Shown here: positions 1 through 9,932 of the stretch, piece after piece | Layout: every line of letters starts with the position of its first letter | Position numbering within the stretch: position 1 is the first letter of the stretch | Source of the DNA: Acanthamoeba sp. SK_2022b | Taxonomy: Eukaryota > Discosea > Longamoebia > Acanthamoebidae | Length of the DNA: 18,505 nucleotides | NCBI GenBank assembly: GCA_027943245.1 | Contig: JANDJZ010000884.1 | Coordinates: forward strand, 1 to 18,505 | Direction: 5' to 3' | Position numbers and translations under genes: made by a program | The notes under the pieces: generated by a model | The model's input: only the letters and a program-made list of their open reading frames with translations | Database searches by the model: none | What the model was told of the DNA's origin: nothing

Positions 1-3000
1 GTGGATGGGAGGAGAGGGGGCGGGGAGAGCGTCCTGGAGGATGCGCAGGAGGTGGCCCTCCAGTCCGAGGGCGGGCCACCTGAGAGTGAGGCCCTGCAGG
101 CGCTCGAAGCTCGTCTGCAAGAGAGCGGCGCGGTGAGCGGCAAAGAAAATCAGGGGGAGACGATCGAGCGATTGGGAGGGGAGGCGGGGCGTACGAGGGG
201 GAGAGGCGCGCGGGCGAGGATGAGGGGCAGCAGGTGCGCGATGGCGTGGCCTGGCGCAAAGACGGGCGAGGTGGAGGGCAGGGCGAGGATGCGGGAGACC
301 ACCTGGGCGACCTCCTCCTCGCTGCTCGCCTTCACCACGGCGTCCACGCGCAGCGCCTCGATGCCCTGTATCCCATCAAAAAACCAAACCCGCAGAGGAT
401 AAGAATATTTAAAATAGAAAAAAAATCTAAGAATAAATTATTAACTATTATTATAAAAATATTCATATATTTATACAAAAAATAAAAAATGTCAGGAAAA
501 GAGGAGGGGGCAGGCACCAGAGCAGGGGCGGTGAAGACCGAGGAGGGCGGGTGAGGGATGGCGCTGACGGGGCGCGAGAGCGGCGGACTGGGCGGGGCGG
601 TCGCGGTGTCGGCGGGAAGGCTAGCGACGGCCGCCCGCTGTACTGCAGCCGCCAGCTGGTGGCTGCCCGCGGGTGTCTGCCCATCGCCGGTACGCCGTCC
701 GCCCCATGAACTGGTCGCAGCCGCCAGCCGGGCTTTGCCTGTTACATTCCCGGTGGACGACGAGTGAGGACCGGAGAGGCGGTTTTGTGTGCGTGTGCGT
801 GTGCGTGTGCGTGTGCGTGTGCGTGTGCGTGTGCGTGTGCGTGTGCGTGTGCGTGTGCGTGTGCGTGTGCGTGTGCGTGCGTGGAGTATGAGTGGCAAAG
901 CAGAGCCTGGCCCGCCAAATGATAGGGTAGATGGCCACCATACCGTAGGTAAGATGTGTGGAGCGAGCCGGCTGCTCGCTCAGGACTCGGGAGAGCTCGG
1001 TGGACGCGGACGCGCCATCTTCGGACGAGGAAGAGAGGGCATGAGCCATGAGATCCTCCACAACCACGAGGGCCTGCGCTTCCGTGGCACGATGGGAGTC
1101 TTCCAGCCATCCAGCGGCCTGGCATGACACACATGCACAGTGTGTGGTTGGCATCACACACAACAACAACAACAACAACAACACACTGAGAGAGAGAGAG
1201 AGAGAGAGAGACGGCTTTGGTGGTGGAGCTGGAGGTGTACTTGGCGGGAGGCGGCAAGGAGAAGGCGGCTGTCCTTGAGCTGAGGGATGCGCCTCTGCAC
1301 GTGGAAGAGCGTCTCGGGGTGGCCCCTCTGCAGGCGTGCCTCGGCCAACGCAACCGAAATGGGCGGCACTCGCCCTGCCGTCTCCCTGGGCGTGGGCCAT
1401 GTAAGAGACGCGCGCTTCACTATGGTCACATATAGCTGGCTCAATTGGGGGGGCGGTACCACGCGCACGCCTGTCGGAGAGCGAGCGTGGCCTGTTCGGA
1501 GCCCACCGGGTGCTCCCCGCACGCATGCTTGGCATACCCCAAGAGCTGTGACAGGCGAGGCCACGAACTGCGCGAGCGACGCACACGCCACGCTCTTTAG
1601 CCACCACCGCGTCGCATGGCGTTGGCCCAAGATTGAGAGAGGGGAGGGGGAGGGGGCTGTTACTCTGCGAGGTTATGGGGGACGGCGGCCGATAGGGCGT
1701 GCGTGATGGCCAGGGCCGTGTAGCGCGATCCCGAATGCAGCAGCTCCCCGAGCGCGCGCGCCACGTAGACCTCCTGCTCCGCCCTCTCGCGCGCTCGCTC
1801 GTCGTCCACCTCCATCTGCTCGTCGCGCTCGTCCTCCGCTTCGTTAGCGTCAGCCTCGCCGTCTTCGGCGCCGTCCTTGGCGGGCTGTCGCAAGCGGGCT
1901 ACAAGGGCGTCGAGCACGGCAAAGAGGAGCGGGGAACAGGGAGCAGTCGCGTCGGAGGGGCGCGGAGGGGGAGGCAGGGAGGCGAGGCGGGCCGCGAAGG
2001 CGTAGGGGTGGAGGAGGAGGGCGCCGATGGCCTGGTCCAGGAGCCGGAGGGAGGCCGTGTCGCGCAGGTGTCGCACCCACGCGCGCAGGTCGGCGGCGCC
2101 GTTGGGGAACAGGCCCTCACGCTGGTGGACCAGCTGCGCCTCCAGGAGCCCCCACACCTGGCCGTACACCGACTCCTCCTGCGCGAGCGGGTCGTTGGGT
2201 GAGAAGGCTGTGAGAGTGGGTAGAAAGGGGGGGGGGGAGCGAGACCGCACCTCGGGCGTGAAGTGGAGAAGAAGCTGGGCGAGGCGAATGAAGTGCGAAT
2301 CGCGCGAGCCGGCCTTCATGGTCCACCCGTGCACGCGAGTGCTGTAGGTGAGGATGCTCGTGACCGTGCCCAGCGTCTCCGGCGAGAGCTGGCGCAGGTC
2401 CCTGCCCAACAGCTTGGCCTCCAACGCCAGCGACGGCGGCACCAGGTCCAGCGATTGCTGTGGGGGCGGGGGGGGGGGAGGAGCGGGTGAGCGCTCCTTG
2501 CGGGAGGGCATGTGACAAGACGGGGTCGGAGAGTGAGCACCTGGTAGCGAGCGATCGCGCGTAGGAGGAGGGAGTAGTGGAGGGCGTCGGGTTCGGCGAC
2601 GGAGGCGCGCGGGGCATAGCGCTGGTGGAGGCTCAGTAGGGTCTGCACGTCGGGCAGGCGCGCGGCGATGGCCTGCCGCAGCCGCGCTTCGAGGGCGGGA
2701 GGCGCGCGCACGGCCTCGACGCGACGGAGAGCGGCGAGAAGGAGCAGCAGCCCGTGCGACTGCACGAGGCGCGACTGGTGCTGCAGCGCGCGGCCCAACA
2801 CGCTTCTGTTCACCGGATGCGGCACGACTGGGTGGGGCGTGGCGGTGAGCGTCGTCGACACGCGACGGCCTGCTGGCATTGCCATGCGAGTGTGGTGGAG
2901 GGAGATGGGGAGAGGGGTTACCTTGCTCGGCGGCCTTGACCGCCCAGTTCTCGGCGTCGCGCTCCTCCTCCTCGTGCTCGGCGGTGGCGGAGCCGAGGAG

Positions 3001-5057
3001 CGGCGCGGGAGGCAGGACGATGCCGGATGAGGGATCGAACGGCAGGGAGAGTACCTTGGCGAACAGGTTCACGTTGGCGAGCCACAAGAGGGTCGGCCGC
3101 GGGTCGAGCGAGTAGCTCGGTGCCGACAGATAGTCGGGAATGAGCTGCGGGGAGTGGGGGAGGGCAAGCATTGCACGGTTAGGCCAGGCCCGGGGCTGTC
3201 GGAGGGACACGCGAAAGGGCGGGCGTACTCGTGGGTTGGCCTTGAGAACCTGGAGCACCAGGGCCTGCTGCACAGGGTCCATGTTGGCGTCCAGTGCGGC
3301 CAACAGGCGCACGACTGCCCGCTCCCTCTTCCTCTGCTTCTCCTGTTCCTGCCTTCAGATGACGTCACAGCACGCCACACAAACAATGGCGGTGAGTGGG
3401 GTCGGCCTGGGCTGGGGCAGGCTACGCTCGGGTGCGCACGACGGGCCCGTACTCGGAGAGAGCCTTGGCAGCAGCTTTGGCGTTGGCGGCGGAAGGGGTG
3501 GAGCCAAAGAGGCCGGCGTCGGTGGCGGCCACGTCCCTGATGAAGTTGGACACGAGCCGCTGCAGCCTGACGTCCTGACGGCCACATGCGGCCTTGAGCA
3601 AGCGGGCCACTTGTTCGACCGCAAAGGGCGTGAAGATCTGGAGTGCGTGCGCGAGTGAATCAGAAAAACGCGTTGCTGTTAACACGACACGAAAGCGAGC
3701 AACAGTTGCGAGGGCGACAAAGATGAGGCCCGTGGGCAGGTACGTATTGCTTGAGCTTGTTGGGGAGAAGGGGGTTGAGGAGGACGTGCTTGTGCAGCAC
3801 GGGGAGGAGGTCCTGGGCGAGAGGGAAAGAATCGTGGGGCAAATCGCGCCACAGGTGCGCGAACAGGCCCTTGCGCACCACCGCGCCCACGATTCCCAGG
3901 TCGCCGGTTCGCAGGAATGCCCCGCAGAACCTGATGAACTGTCGTCGCAGGACTGCTCTCGCACAACCGGCAAACGCGCCAAGCACGGGCGGTAGGTAAG
4001 TCGAAGTTTGGTCGTAGCAGCGCAGAAGAAATCGGGAGATGGAGAGAGGGGAGCGCGAACAGTTTTCTGGAGTCCGCTGGCCGGGCTGCTTCTGGGTCTT
4101 AGCCTTGGCGAGCTTGGGGAGACCCTTGAAGGCGAAGTCAAACTGTTGCGTGAACTCGCGCGCGGTGGCGGTGGAGGTGCCGACGACATGGGTCAACAGC
4201 TGCAGCGCGGCGGACGCCGTGCGCTTGCTCTCCGATGCGAGGTTACTGTAGATGGTCTTCATCAGATGCCTCATCACCTTTCTGCATATGAAGATGCGCG
4301 TCTGCACGAGTGTGAGTAGAGTGGGAGAGGATAGGCTCTTGAAGATGAATGCGGTGGCGACCTACCTGGCGCATGGTGGACTGGGCGTGACCACCGGAAA
4401 GAACGAGGGCCAGGCACTCCATGACCCCCACTTCCACGTGCCAGTCGCGCACGCTCTAGCGAACCGGAGAAACGAAAGTGAGCACACAAGCACTCAAATA
4501 GCGACAGAGAATGGGAAAACGTACGGCCTTTTGATTGTTCTCCCATAGCCGGAACAGTTCAACGCACTCGGGCGACGATTCTACGTAGGCGGTCACCAAC
4601 TCGTGCAAGTGGCGCCCGTCTCCCTTGAGCGCTCGCAGACCTGCCGCCCGTACGTCAAGCCGATGAGGAGACGATGGCACGGCCACACCAGCGCCGTGAA
4701 GAAAGAGGAATGCCACAAGGCGGAGAAAGACGAGAACCTTGTGCTTGGGCGTCCCCTGTGTCGGCATTGAGCAGGAAGAGCACGTCCCTCAGGCTGAGCT
4801 TGCCTGGCCGCGGCGGCGGTGCCGACGCTGCCTCTCCGTTCTCTTCCGTACGCTGCCGCTTGGACACCTGGCCCGAGGCGGAGAGGAGAAACACAGGCGC
4901 CGGAGATGATGAAGATTGTCAAAGATTAAACAATCAATGGAAAGACTGGTCAGACCAAACGCACCTGCAACTCTGCCGAGTCGGGCAGCGAGTGATCGGG
5001 CAGGTGGCGCTTCACGGGACTGGCCGTCACTTCTCCGCTACGTTCACTCTCCATCAT
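1..5057 (-). CDS. URB1: URB1/NPA1-like pre-60S ribosome assembly scaffold, 3' end outside window
   Basis: In yeast, Urb1/Npa1 acts in the nucleolus with Urb2, Dbp6, Nop8 and Rsa3 on the earliest pre-60S particles. The start is the ATGATG at 5057. Phase-consistent exons: 5057-4965, 4867-4738, 4640-4525, 4455-4366, 4301-4061, 3952-3744, 3637-3440, 3348-3229, 3144-2922, 2827-2541, 2457-2251, 2178-1664, 1385-1241, about 1118-944, then 365-195 and 114-1. Family-typical stretches are SLRDVLFLLNADTG, ECVELFRLWENN, the block containing AREFTQQFDFAFKGLPKL, LLAALDANMDPVQQ, SYSLDPRPTLLWLANVNLF and VNRSVLGRALQHQSRLV. An acidic linker (GAEDGEADANEAEDERDEQ) lies in the 1664 exon. About 1,000 residues are visible; the family usually has 1,700-2,300, so the gene should continue to the left. 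The join between 944 and 365 crosses a long repeat, does not keep phase as drawn, and may hide another exon. I am confident of the family, less so of the exons below base 1250. Confidence 0.8.
397..491. other. AT-rich island upstream of the URB1 exon at 365
   Basis: About 95 bp with very few G or C (for example TTATTAACTATTATTATAAA) sit in an otherwise strongly GC-rich region. They end about 30 nt before the acceptor GATACAG of the URB1 exon at 365. Most likely this is intronic, perhaps a small insertion or a region easing splicing. There is no coding content. Confidence 0.8.
787..882 (+). repeat. (GTGTGC)n hexanucleotide microsatellite, 16 units
   Basis: A nearly perfect run of sixteen GTGTGC units over 96 nt lies in a probable URB1 intron. 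As it is not interrupted by stops in several frames it creates long spurious Arg-Val, Cys-Val and His-Thr reading frames on both strands, which are not genes. Confidence 0.97.
1161..1211 (+). repeat. Adjacent (CAA)n and (GA)n simple repeats in a URB1 intron
   Basis: A (CAA)n tract at 1161-1182 is followed by (AG)n at 1188-1211. On the coding (minus) strand they give CT-rich then GTT-rich sequence within the intron between the exons ending 1241 and starting 1118. Confidence 0.9.
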
Positions 5058-5282
5058 GTGACGCCAGCACGAAAAAAGAAACACCCAACACCGTTCGCTT
5101 CGTAAAAAATCTCGAATCGGCAGAGAATCTCAGATGGTGGGCCCAATTTGTTCGATTGAGTGGAGCGGCAAGATACAGATGGGGATTTTTGTTTATTTTT
5201 TGAGTCGCCTGGGCCGACCAAGGGATCGATCGTAGTAAAGTGCATCGAAGGAGCAGAGTGGATAGAAGAATGAATGAACAAT

Positions 5283-6281
5283 TTACTGCTGAGCCTTACC
5301 CTTCTTCTTCTGGAGCTTCCTGAGGTAGAAGTTGAGCTCCTCACCCTCAAGGATGTAGCCGTCGCAGCGGCCGCACTGGCCAGGCCTGGAGGTGATGGAC
5401 GCGTAGAGACGACCAGCGGCGAACTGATCAACAATCGACTGGGCGAGGGGGATGCGCTCCTTCCTCCTCTCAGCGAGCTTCCTCCTGGTGTTGTCGGTCA
5501 CGACGGCGGGGGCAGCAGCCTCAGCGGGGGCGGCAGCGGCGGGGGCAGCGGCGGCCTCACCCTCCTTGGGGGCAGCCTCCTTCTTGGCCGACTCCTTCTT
5601 TCCCTTCTTGGGGGCAGCCTCCTTCTTGGTCGACTCCTTCTTGGCCTGGAAAAAAGATAGATTGTCAGATGGTTGTCACGGTAGGTATGAAGCTGTGTTC
5701 AAGGTACCTCGGTCTTGGCGGGGGCAGCGGCAGCGGCGCCAGTCTTGGTCTTGCCGAGGTTGATGCCGTAGTGCTGCTCGTACCACTGACGGAAGGGAGT
5801 AGCGTCGATCTGGACGATGGCGCTCTTCACAAGAGTGTTGGTGCGGACCAACTCGTTGTTCGAGGCGTTGTAGACCACACCGAGCACCCTCGTCTTACGG
5901 GTGACAGCCTCCGAGGGCCAGGCGTAGTTGCCGGTCTCGAGACGCAGAGCGCGGTACTTGATGCGGCCACCACGGCATCTGACGGGGTGAATCCTCTGGG
6001 AGCCGAGCTTGGTAAGCGCCGGGGGGCGGCCGAGCTCGAACTTCCTCTTCTTGCGGTGGATCTTGCGCTTGCCACCGGTGGCGCGCCTCTTGTGCTTCGA
6101 ATCACGGGAGATACCTACAGGCACAGCAACGTTAGCATAATGCGTGCCGGGGTACAAATCGTATGTATCACACAGGATAGAACACCAACCATTGGAGAGT
6201 ATAGAAAGGAATGGGGATGCATCGAAGCCCAACTACAACACCACAACACACATCATACATCGGGGCGAGGGACGCACCCAT
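5283..6281 (-). CDS. RPS8: 40S ribosomal protein eS8 with an Ala/Lys-rich insert
   Basis: Structural protein of the small ribosomal subunit. The exons are 6281-6278 (only ATGG), 6114-5708 and 5645-5283; phases agree and give 257 aa. The N-terminal half is canonical eS8: [57 protein letters not shown] and [10 protein letters not shown]. The C-terminal end is also canonical: [19 protein letters not shown], then [12 protein letters not shown]. Between them, residues about 126-186 are a low-complexity Ala/Pro/Lys/Glu block with a tandem 14-residue repeat (residues 139-152 and 153-166) where typical eS8 has a charged helical stretch. The usual length is about 208 aa, so this one is about 50 longer. 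URB1, another ribosome-biogenesis gene, starts 225 nt downstream on the same strand. An AATAAA on the minus strand (5197-5192) is a candidate poly(A) signal. Confidence 0.96.
5559..5642 (-). repeat. Tandem 42-bp coding repeat inside the eS8 insert
   Basis: Two adjacent 42-bp units (5642-5601 and 5600-5559) encode [14 protein letters not shown] and [14 protein letters not shown]. Only two residues differ, which points to a fairly recent in-frame duplication inside exon 3 of the eS8 gene. Confidence 0.85.
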
Positions 6282-6451
6282 CCTTTGGAGTCGGCGACGA
6301 CGGGTGATGCGGGAGGGAGAGAGAGAGAAAAAGAAAGAACCGCCAGAAAGACCCCCCGATATCATTCCTCAAGTCGACATTTATATTCCTTGCGTGCTTG
6401 TCGCATGATATATGTCGACAAAGGGCTGAGAAAAGGCGACACAAGCGAGGA
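6282..6451 (-). promoter_or_regulatory. Core promoter and 5' leader of eS8, also 3' flank of the TPR-SET gene
   Basis: Only 170 bp separate the eS8 ATG from the stop of the upstream same-strand gene. On the minus strand an ATATAAA element lies at 6386-6380, about 100 nt before the ATG. It is followed by a long pyrimidine-rich leader (complement of 6311-6337), as is common in ribosomal protein transcripts. Two 8-bp inverted arms (GTCGACAT at 6373-6380 and ATGTCGAC at 6412-6419, plus-strand coordinates) flank the TATA region. The TATA role is inferred from sequence and spacing only. Confidence 0.55.
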
Positions 6452-8396
6452 TCAGGCGCCTGGGGAGAAGAGGGGGGCGTTTCCGATCGTGATAGCCTCG
6501 TTGGCAGAGATGGATCGAAGGGCGACGAGGCGCAGAGTAGAGTCGGCGTCGCTGAACACAATCCGGGCGTTGGGTTCGGCGGCCGCCGATCGGTCGACAT
6601 GGCTGCCCAACAGGTAGAGGCCAGTGCCGCGGCAGCCCGTGCCAGCGGCGCCTGACATGTCCAGCTGCTCCGTCACCTGCAGGGCACCGCCTCGGAGCTG
6701 CGACACAAGCGAAGACGCATCCCAGCGTTCGTTGGTGGACGCCGGCCCCGTGTCCTCTTCTGGCTCCTGGCGAAGCGATTCGACGAGTGCCTGCAGCTCA
6801 GCATGCTCGGGGCCAGTGCTTTTGGCGCCGTCTTCCGGTACGGGCAGCGAGCGGATGGCCGCGTTGACGGTCGACCACAGGGGCTGCAGCGCAGATTGAC
6901 GCCCGCCATAGGCCAAGCAGGCCAAAACGCGCTTGGCCAGCAGGTAGAGGCTTGTGCGCTCCTCGTCGCCGGGCGTTTGGTCGGCCAAACTCGCGGGCTC
7001 GCCCCTGCGCGGCGACAGCTGGTGGTCGTGCAGGAGCCACGCCGCGGCCTCGCAAACCGAACTGCAGTAGCCGGGATGGGCTTCCGGCACCACAGGCTTG
7101 GTCGTGGCGTCGCCGGCGTTGAGCTGAGGCAGCCGCCGCAGGCAGTGAACACAGTAGACCTTCTGCGCGAGGTCCTGGGTGGACCATGGGGCGACGAGGA
7201 AGGGCTTCTCTACGAGTATCTCTCCTCCTTCGGCGATGTTCTCGGACGCCACCAGAACCCCATGGGCGGCTCCCTCGCGTCCAGTCACGACCTTGACCGA
7301 CCAATGCGACTCTCCGTGCTCCGCCGTGAGGGCGCTCTGGAGGCTCTCCTTCAGCTGGTGGGTGGGAGGAGCGTTAGCGAGCGGGGCCAGGGCATCTCCC
7401 ATGCGACAATGTGTGCGTGGGGCTATTGAAGCCGACGTACGTGCTGGAACTGCACGAGGGCAGCCTCGCGCCTCTTGCTGCGCGCCTGAACGCAGCGATG
7501 GAGGGCCAGTAACGCCGCAAGTGGGTGGCCACTAGCGGCCAGCGCTCGGCCGAGCAGCTCGGTCGCCCGGGCCGTTATCCGCTCCAGCCTATCCTTACGC
7601 GTTCGCGCTTCCTTCTCCAGCGCCTGCTTCTCCTCCTCCTCCTTGCTCGCCGCCTTCTTCTCGCCGCCTTCCTCCGCTTCAGCCGTCGCAGTAGCCACTC
7701 CAGCGCCTTCCACCGATGGCTGCGCTGTGGAGGCCTCCTGTGTCACCGGCACGCCGCTGGCCTCGGTCTCTTTGACAGCGGGCTCCACTTGGCGCGGGAG
7801 TACACGCAGGACGGCCAGGCAGTCGCGGGCGCAGGCGTTGGCGTCACCAGAGTTCCACTCAGCGGCCGCGCGCTGAAGAAGAGAGAGGGCCCAGCCTTCA
7901 GCGCCAGGCGCATCGAAGTCAGGCACGATGAGGGCAGGGTCGACGCCGGCGGCAGCCGCGGCAGCGGCGGCAACGTCGTCGCCCGGCTCACCGCGCAGGG
8001 CGAAGCGAGCAGCCTTGGAGTAGTGCTTCACCGCGCCAGCCACATCGCCGTTCACCAGGCGCTTGTTGGCTTCCTCGTGGTGCAGAAAGCCCATGAATCG
8101 AGTTTCGCGCTCCTTTTGCTCTGCGGATCGCGATTAGATTTTACGACAGCTCATGAGTCAGAATGGATTGATTGGCCACAGAATGGCTGTTGCAGGGAGG
8201 AAAAGGCCGCACCTTGTTGGTGGCGATAGCGTGATGCGGCGGTGAGGGAATGGTAGACAAATGCTGCGAGGGTCAGACCTCCCACGACGCCCATCGCCAG
8301 CCTGAGTCTCGGAAACTCGGGCGGCGCCCAGGCCTCCCCGCTACCGTACGGGTAGTCGTCCCCTCCAGGTATCCCTCCGGCTTGCGATCCCTCCAT
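6452..8396 (-). CDS. Membrane-anchored TPR protein with degenerate split SET (SMYD-like) domain
   Basis: Exons 8396-8213, 8120-7441 and 7354-6452 join in phase (1, then 0) to give 588 aa. Residues about 32-50 (LAMGVVGGLTLAAFVY) are one hydrophobic segment after an acidic/Gly-rich N-terminus, so a signal anchor is likely. Residues about 70-280 carry TPR-like helices (HHEEANKRLVNGDVAGAVKH; ELLGRALAASGHPLAALLAL) with a charged Glu/Lys-rich segment between them. From residue 300 there is a SET N-terminal half (HGVLVASENIAEGGEILVEK), a Cys cluster (YCVHC, then YCSSVC) reminiscent of a MYND insert, and a SET C-terminal half (GTGLYLLGSHVDRSAAAEPN, then VALRSISANEAITI). SMYD-type enzymes normally carry NHSCxPN where this has SHVDRSAAAEPN, and there is no post-SET Cys cluster. 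The protein may therefore be non-catalytic. Domain family is fairly sure; function is unknown. Confidence 0.78.
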
Positions 8397-8712
8397 CCTT
8401 TCGATCAATTCAAAAGCAATTCCAAAAATAATTACAAAAAGAAAACAAAATCGTTTTACTGCCGACCAGCCAAAGAGGAGCAAACAACAAGGGGACAATA
8501 AATAGGGGAGGCCTGCGCCACAAGAGGGGAAGGGCTTGCGGCGCACAGATAGAAAACGACAAGGCCGCGAGACCGCCACGCCGGCAAGGCAGAGGGGTTC
8601 GTCACGCCAAGGGGGGGGGGGAGATGGGCTATACAGATGGGTGCGAGAGACAGAGGGAAGAGACGGCCGAAAGAGGCTTCCCTGTCCCTGTCTGAAATCG
8701 ACAGCAGAGGCC
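8397..8712 (-). promoter_or_regulatory. Intergenic region with probable promoter of the TPR-SET gene
   Basis: These 316 bp lie between the stop of the Ser-rich gene and the ATG at 8396, both minus strand. A TATTTAT element (minus strand, 8504-8498) is about 100 nt upstream of the ATG, the same spacing as the TATA-like element of eS8. Positions 8408-8460 are AT-rich, unlike the surrounding DNA. A run of ten G lies near 8612-8621. No coding signal is evident. Confidence 0.4.
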
Positions 8713-9932
8713 TCATAGGGCCTTGTAGGCGGCGTTCTTCTTCTTCTCGTACTGCCACACGGAGAACGTGTCCCTCTTCACGAGCTCGTGCGGCGGCACA
8801 AACTGCACATGGTGGTGAGCTACAAGACTCTCGCACAAAGGCGTATCGCACGGAGAGCGCGTACCGAAGAAGATTCAAGCTTGGCACCGGGCTCGGGAGC
8901 GAGAGAGAAGTCGGCGAGGCCCAGCCCGCCTGGAGGCACCGCCTGGGCTTGGCTGCCGCGGCGAGTGGGGATGGGGATGGCCGTTGGGTGGCCCTCGGAT
9001 GGCGACTGCAGAGGCGAAGTCGACGAAGACGAGCACGAGGAGGACGAAGACGACGGTGGGGACGACCCCATCTGGCTCTGCTGTTGCTGGATCAGCGCCT
9101 GAGACGGCGGCGGGCCCAAGTTGGGCCGCGCCATGGGGAGGGACATCGAGCGGTGACGTCCGTTGAGGACCCGCTTCTGCACCTCCTGCTCGTTGAAGTT
9201 GAGCGACCGCAGATACTTGGCCTTCATCTGATTGTACTTGTTGTTCGTAGCGCCGCCTCCTCCTCCGCCTCCAACAGCGCTGTTCGGTTGCTTCGTTTCG
9301 CTTCGGTCTTCTTCGTCTTCTCCTCTCGTTGGCACAACTGCCGCGTCTCGTTCCTGGACCGCTGCGGGAGGGCTTCCCGCTTCTCGCTTCGGTTGTCGCT
9401 GATGCTCTGTGTGTCCCGGTTTGTTTGAAGTCGCCGTTGCCACCATGGTGGGTACCGTCGGCTGTGGCTTCTTGACGGGCGCAGCCTCACCTGCTCGCCC
9501 GGTACTGGATGAAGCGCTGACGGCTGACGGCCGGTTGCGCGGAGCACCGGCAGGAACAGCAGCCGTGGTGGCCTTGCGCTGGCCGGGGCTGCCGTCTTCC
9601 CACATGGAAGTGGGCGAAACTGAGGAGACAGAAGAGGCCGCGGAAGACGACGCAGAAGAACCCGATGATGAGGAGGGGGAAGGAAATGCGGGATCCCACT
9701 TTGGGTGCGAATGCTTGTGGTGTTTGCCGTGGTGGTGTAGAGGATTGGGTTGATGCTGGTGCTGACGTTGGTGGAGGTGAAGAGAGGAGGGGGATGAGCT
9801 AGTACTGGATCGGTCACGATCGGAATCGATGGCGTCTACTGTGTCGATGTCATCTGAAAATGGCCTGGTGGGGTGACAATCGTTCGACAAGCCCTCCAAA
9901 GGCTTGTCGAGCTCCATTTCGAAGATCTCCAT
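8713..9932 (-). CDS. Ser/His/Pro-rich protein of unknown function with a distinctive C-terminal motif
   Basis: Exon 9932-8865 and exon 8802-8713 join in phase 0 (donor GTACGC, acceptor TGTGCAG) to give 385 aa. Most of the chain is low complexity and probably disordered: a His-rich segment (about residues 52-80), a Ser-rich tract, a poly-Gly run and a Gln/Ser/Pro-rich tract. Two parts look ordered or conserved. One is the basic segment MKAKYLRSLNFNEQEVQKRV followed by LNGRHRSMSLPMARP. The other is the very C-terminus, encoded mostly by exon 2: FVPPHELVKRDTFSVWQYEK. The RHRSMSLP stretch resembles a basophilic-kinase or 14-3-3 type site. I do not recognise the family. A Ser-rich regulatory protein with short linear motifs is the most I can say. 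Confidence 0.75.

Noticed and set aside
332..1127. Long frames of Arg-Thr, Arg-Val, Cys-Val or His-Thr on both strands
   Set aside because: They are produced by the stop-free (GTGTGC)n microsatellite and show no conserved sequence.
1660..1664. TAA after HNLAE as the end of URB1
   Set aside because: A GTAACA donor overlaps this point in phase 2, and the next exon (from 1385) completes the codon and continues in frame. URB1 proteins are also much longer than what precedes it.
5274..6307. Long plus-strand open frames opposite eS8 (for example Leu/Gly/Ala-rich 5274-5660)
   Set aside because: They are antisense shadows of a GC-rich conserved gene; the minus strand encodes eS8.
7355..7402. Separate SET gene starting at the ATG at 7402
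   Set aside because: The first 16 residues read through a polypyrimidine/CAG acceptor. The phase-0 join from the TPR exon (7441) to 7354 gives one continuous TPR-SET protein.
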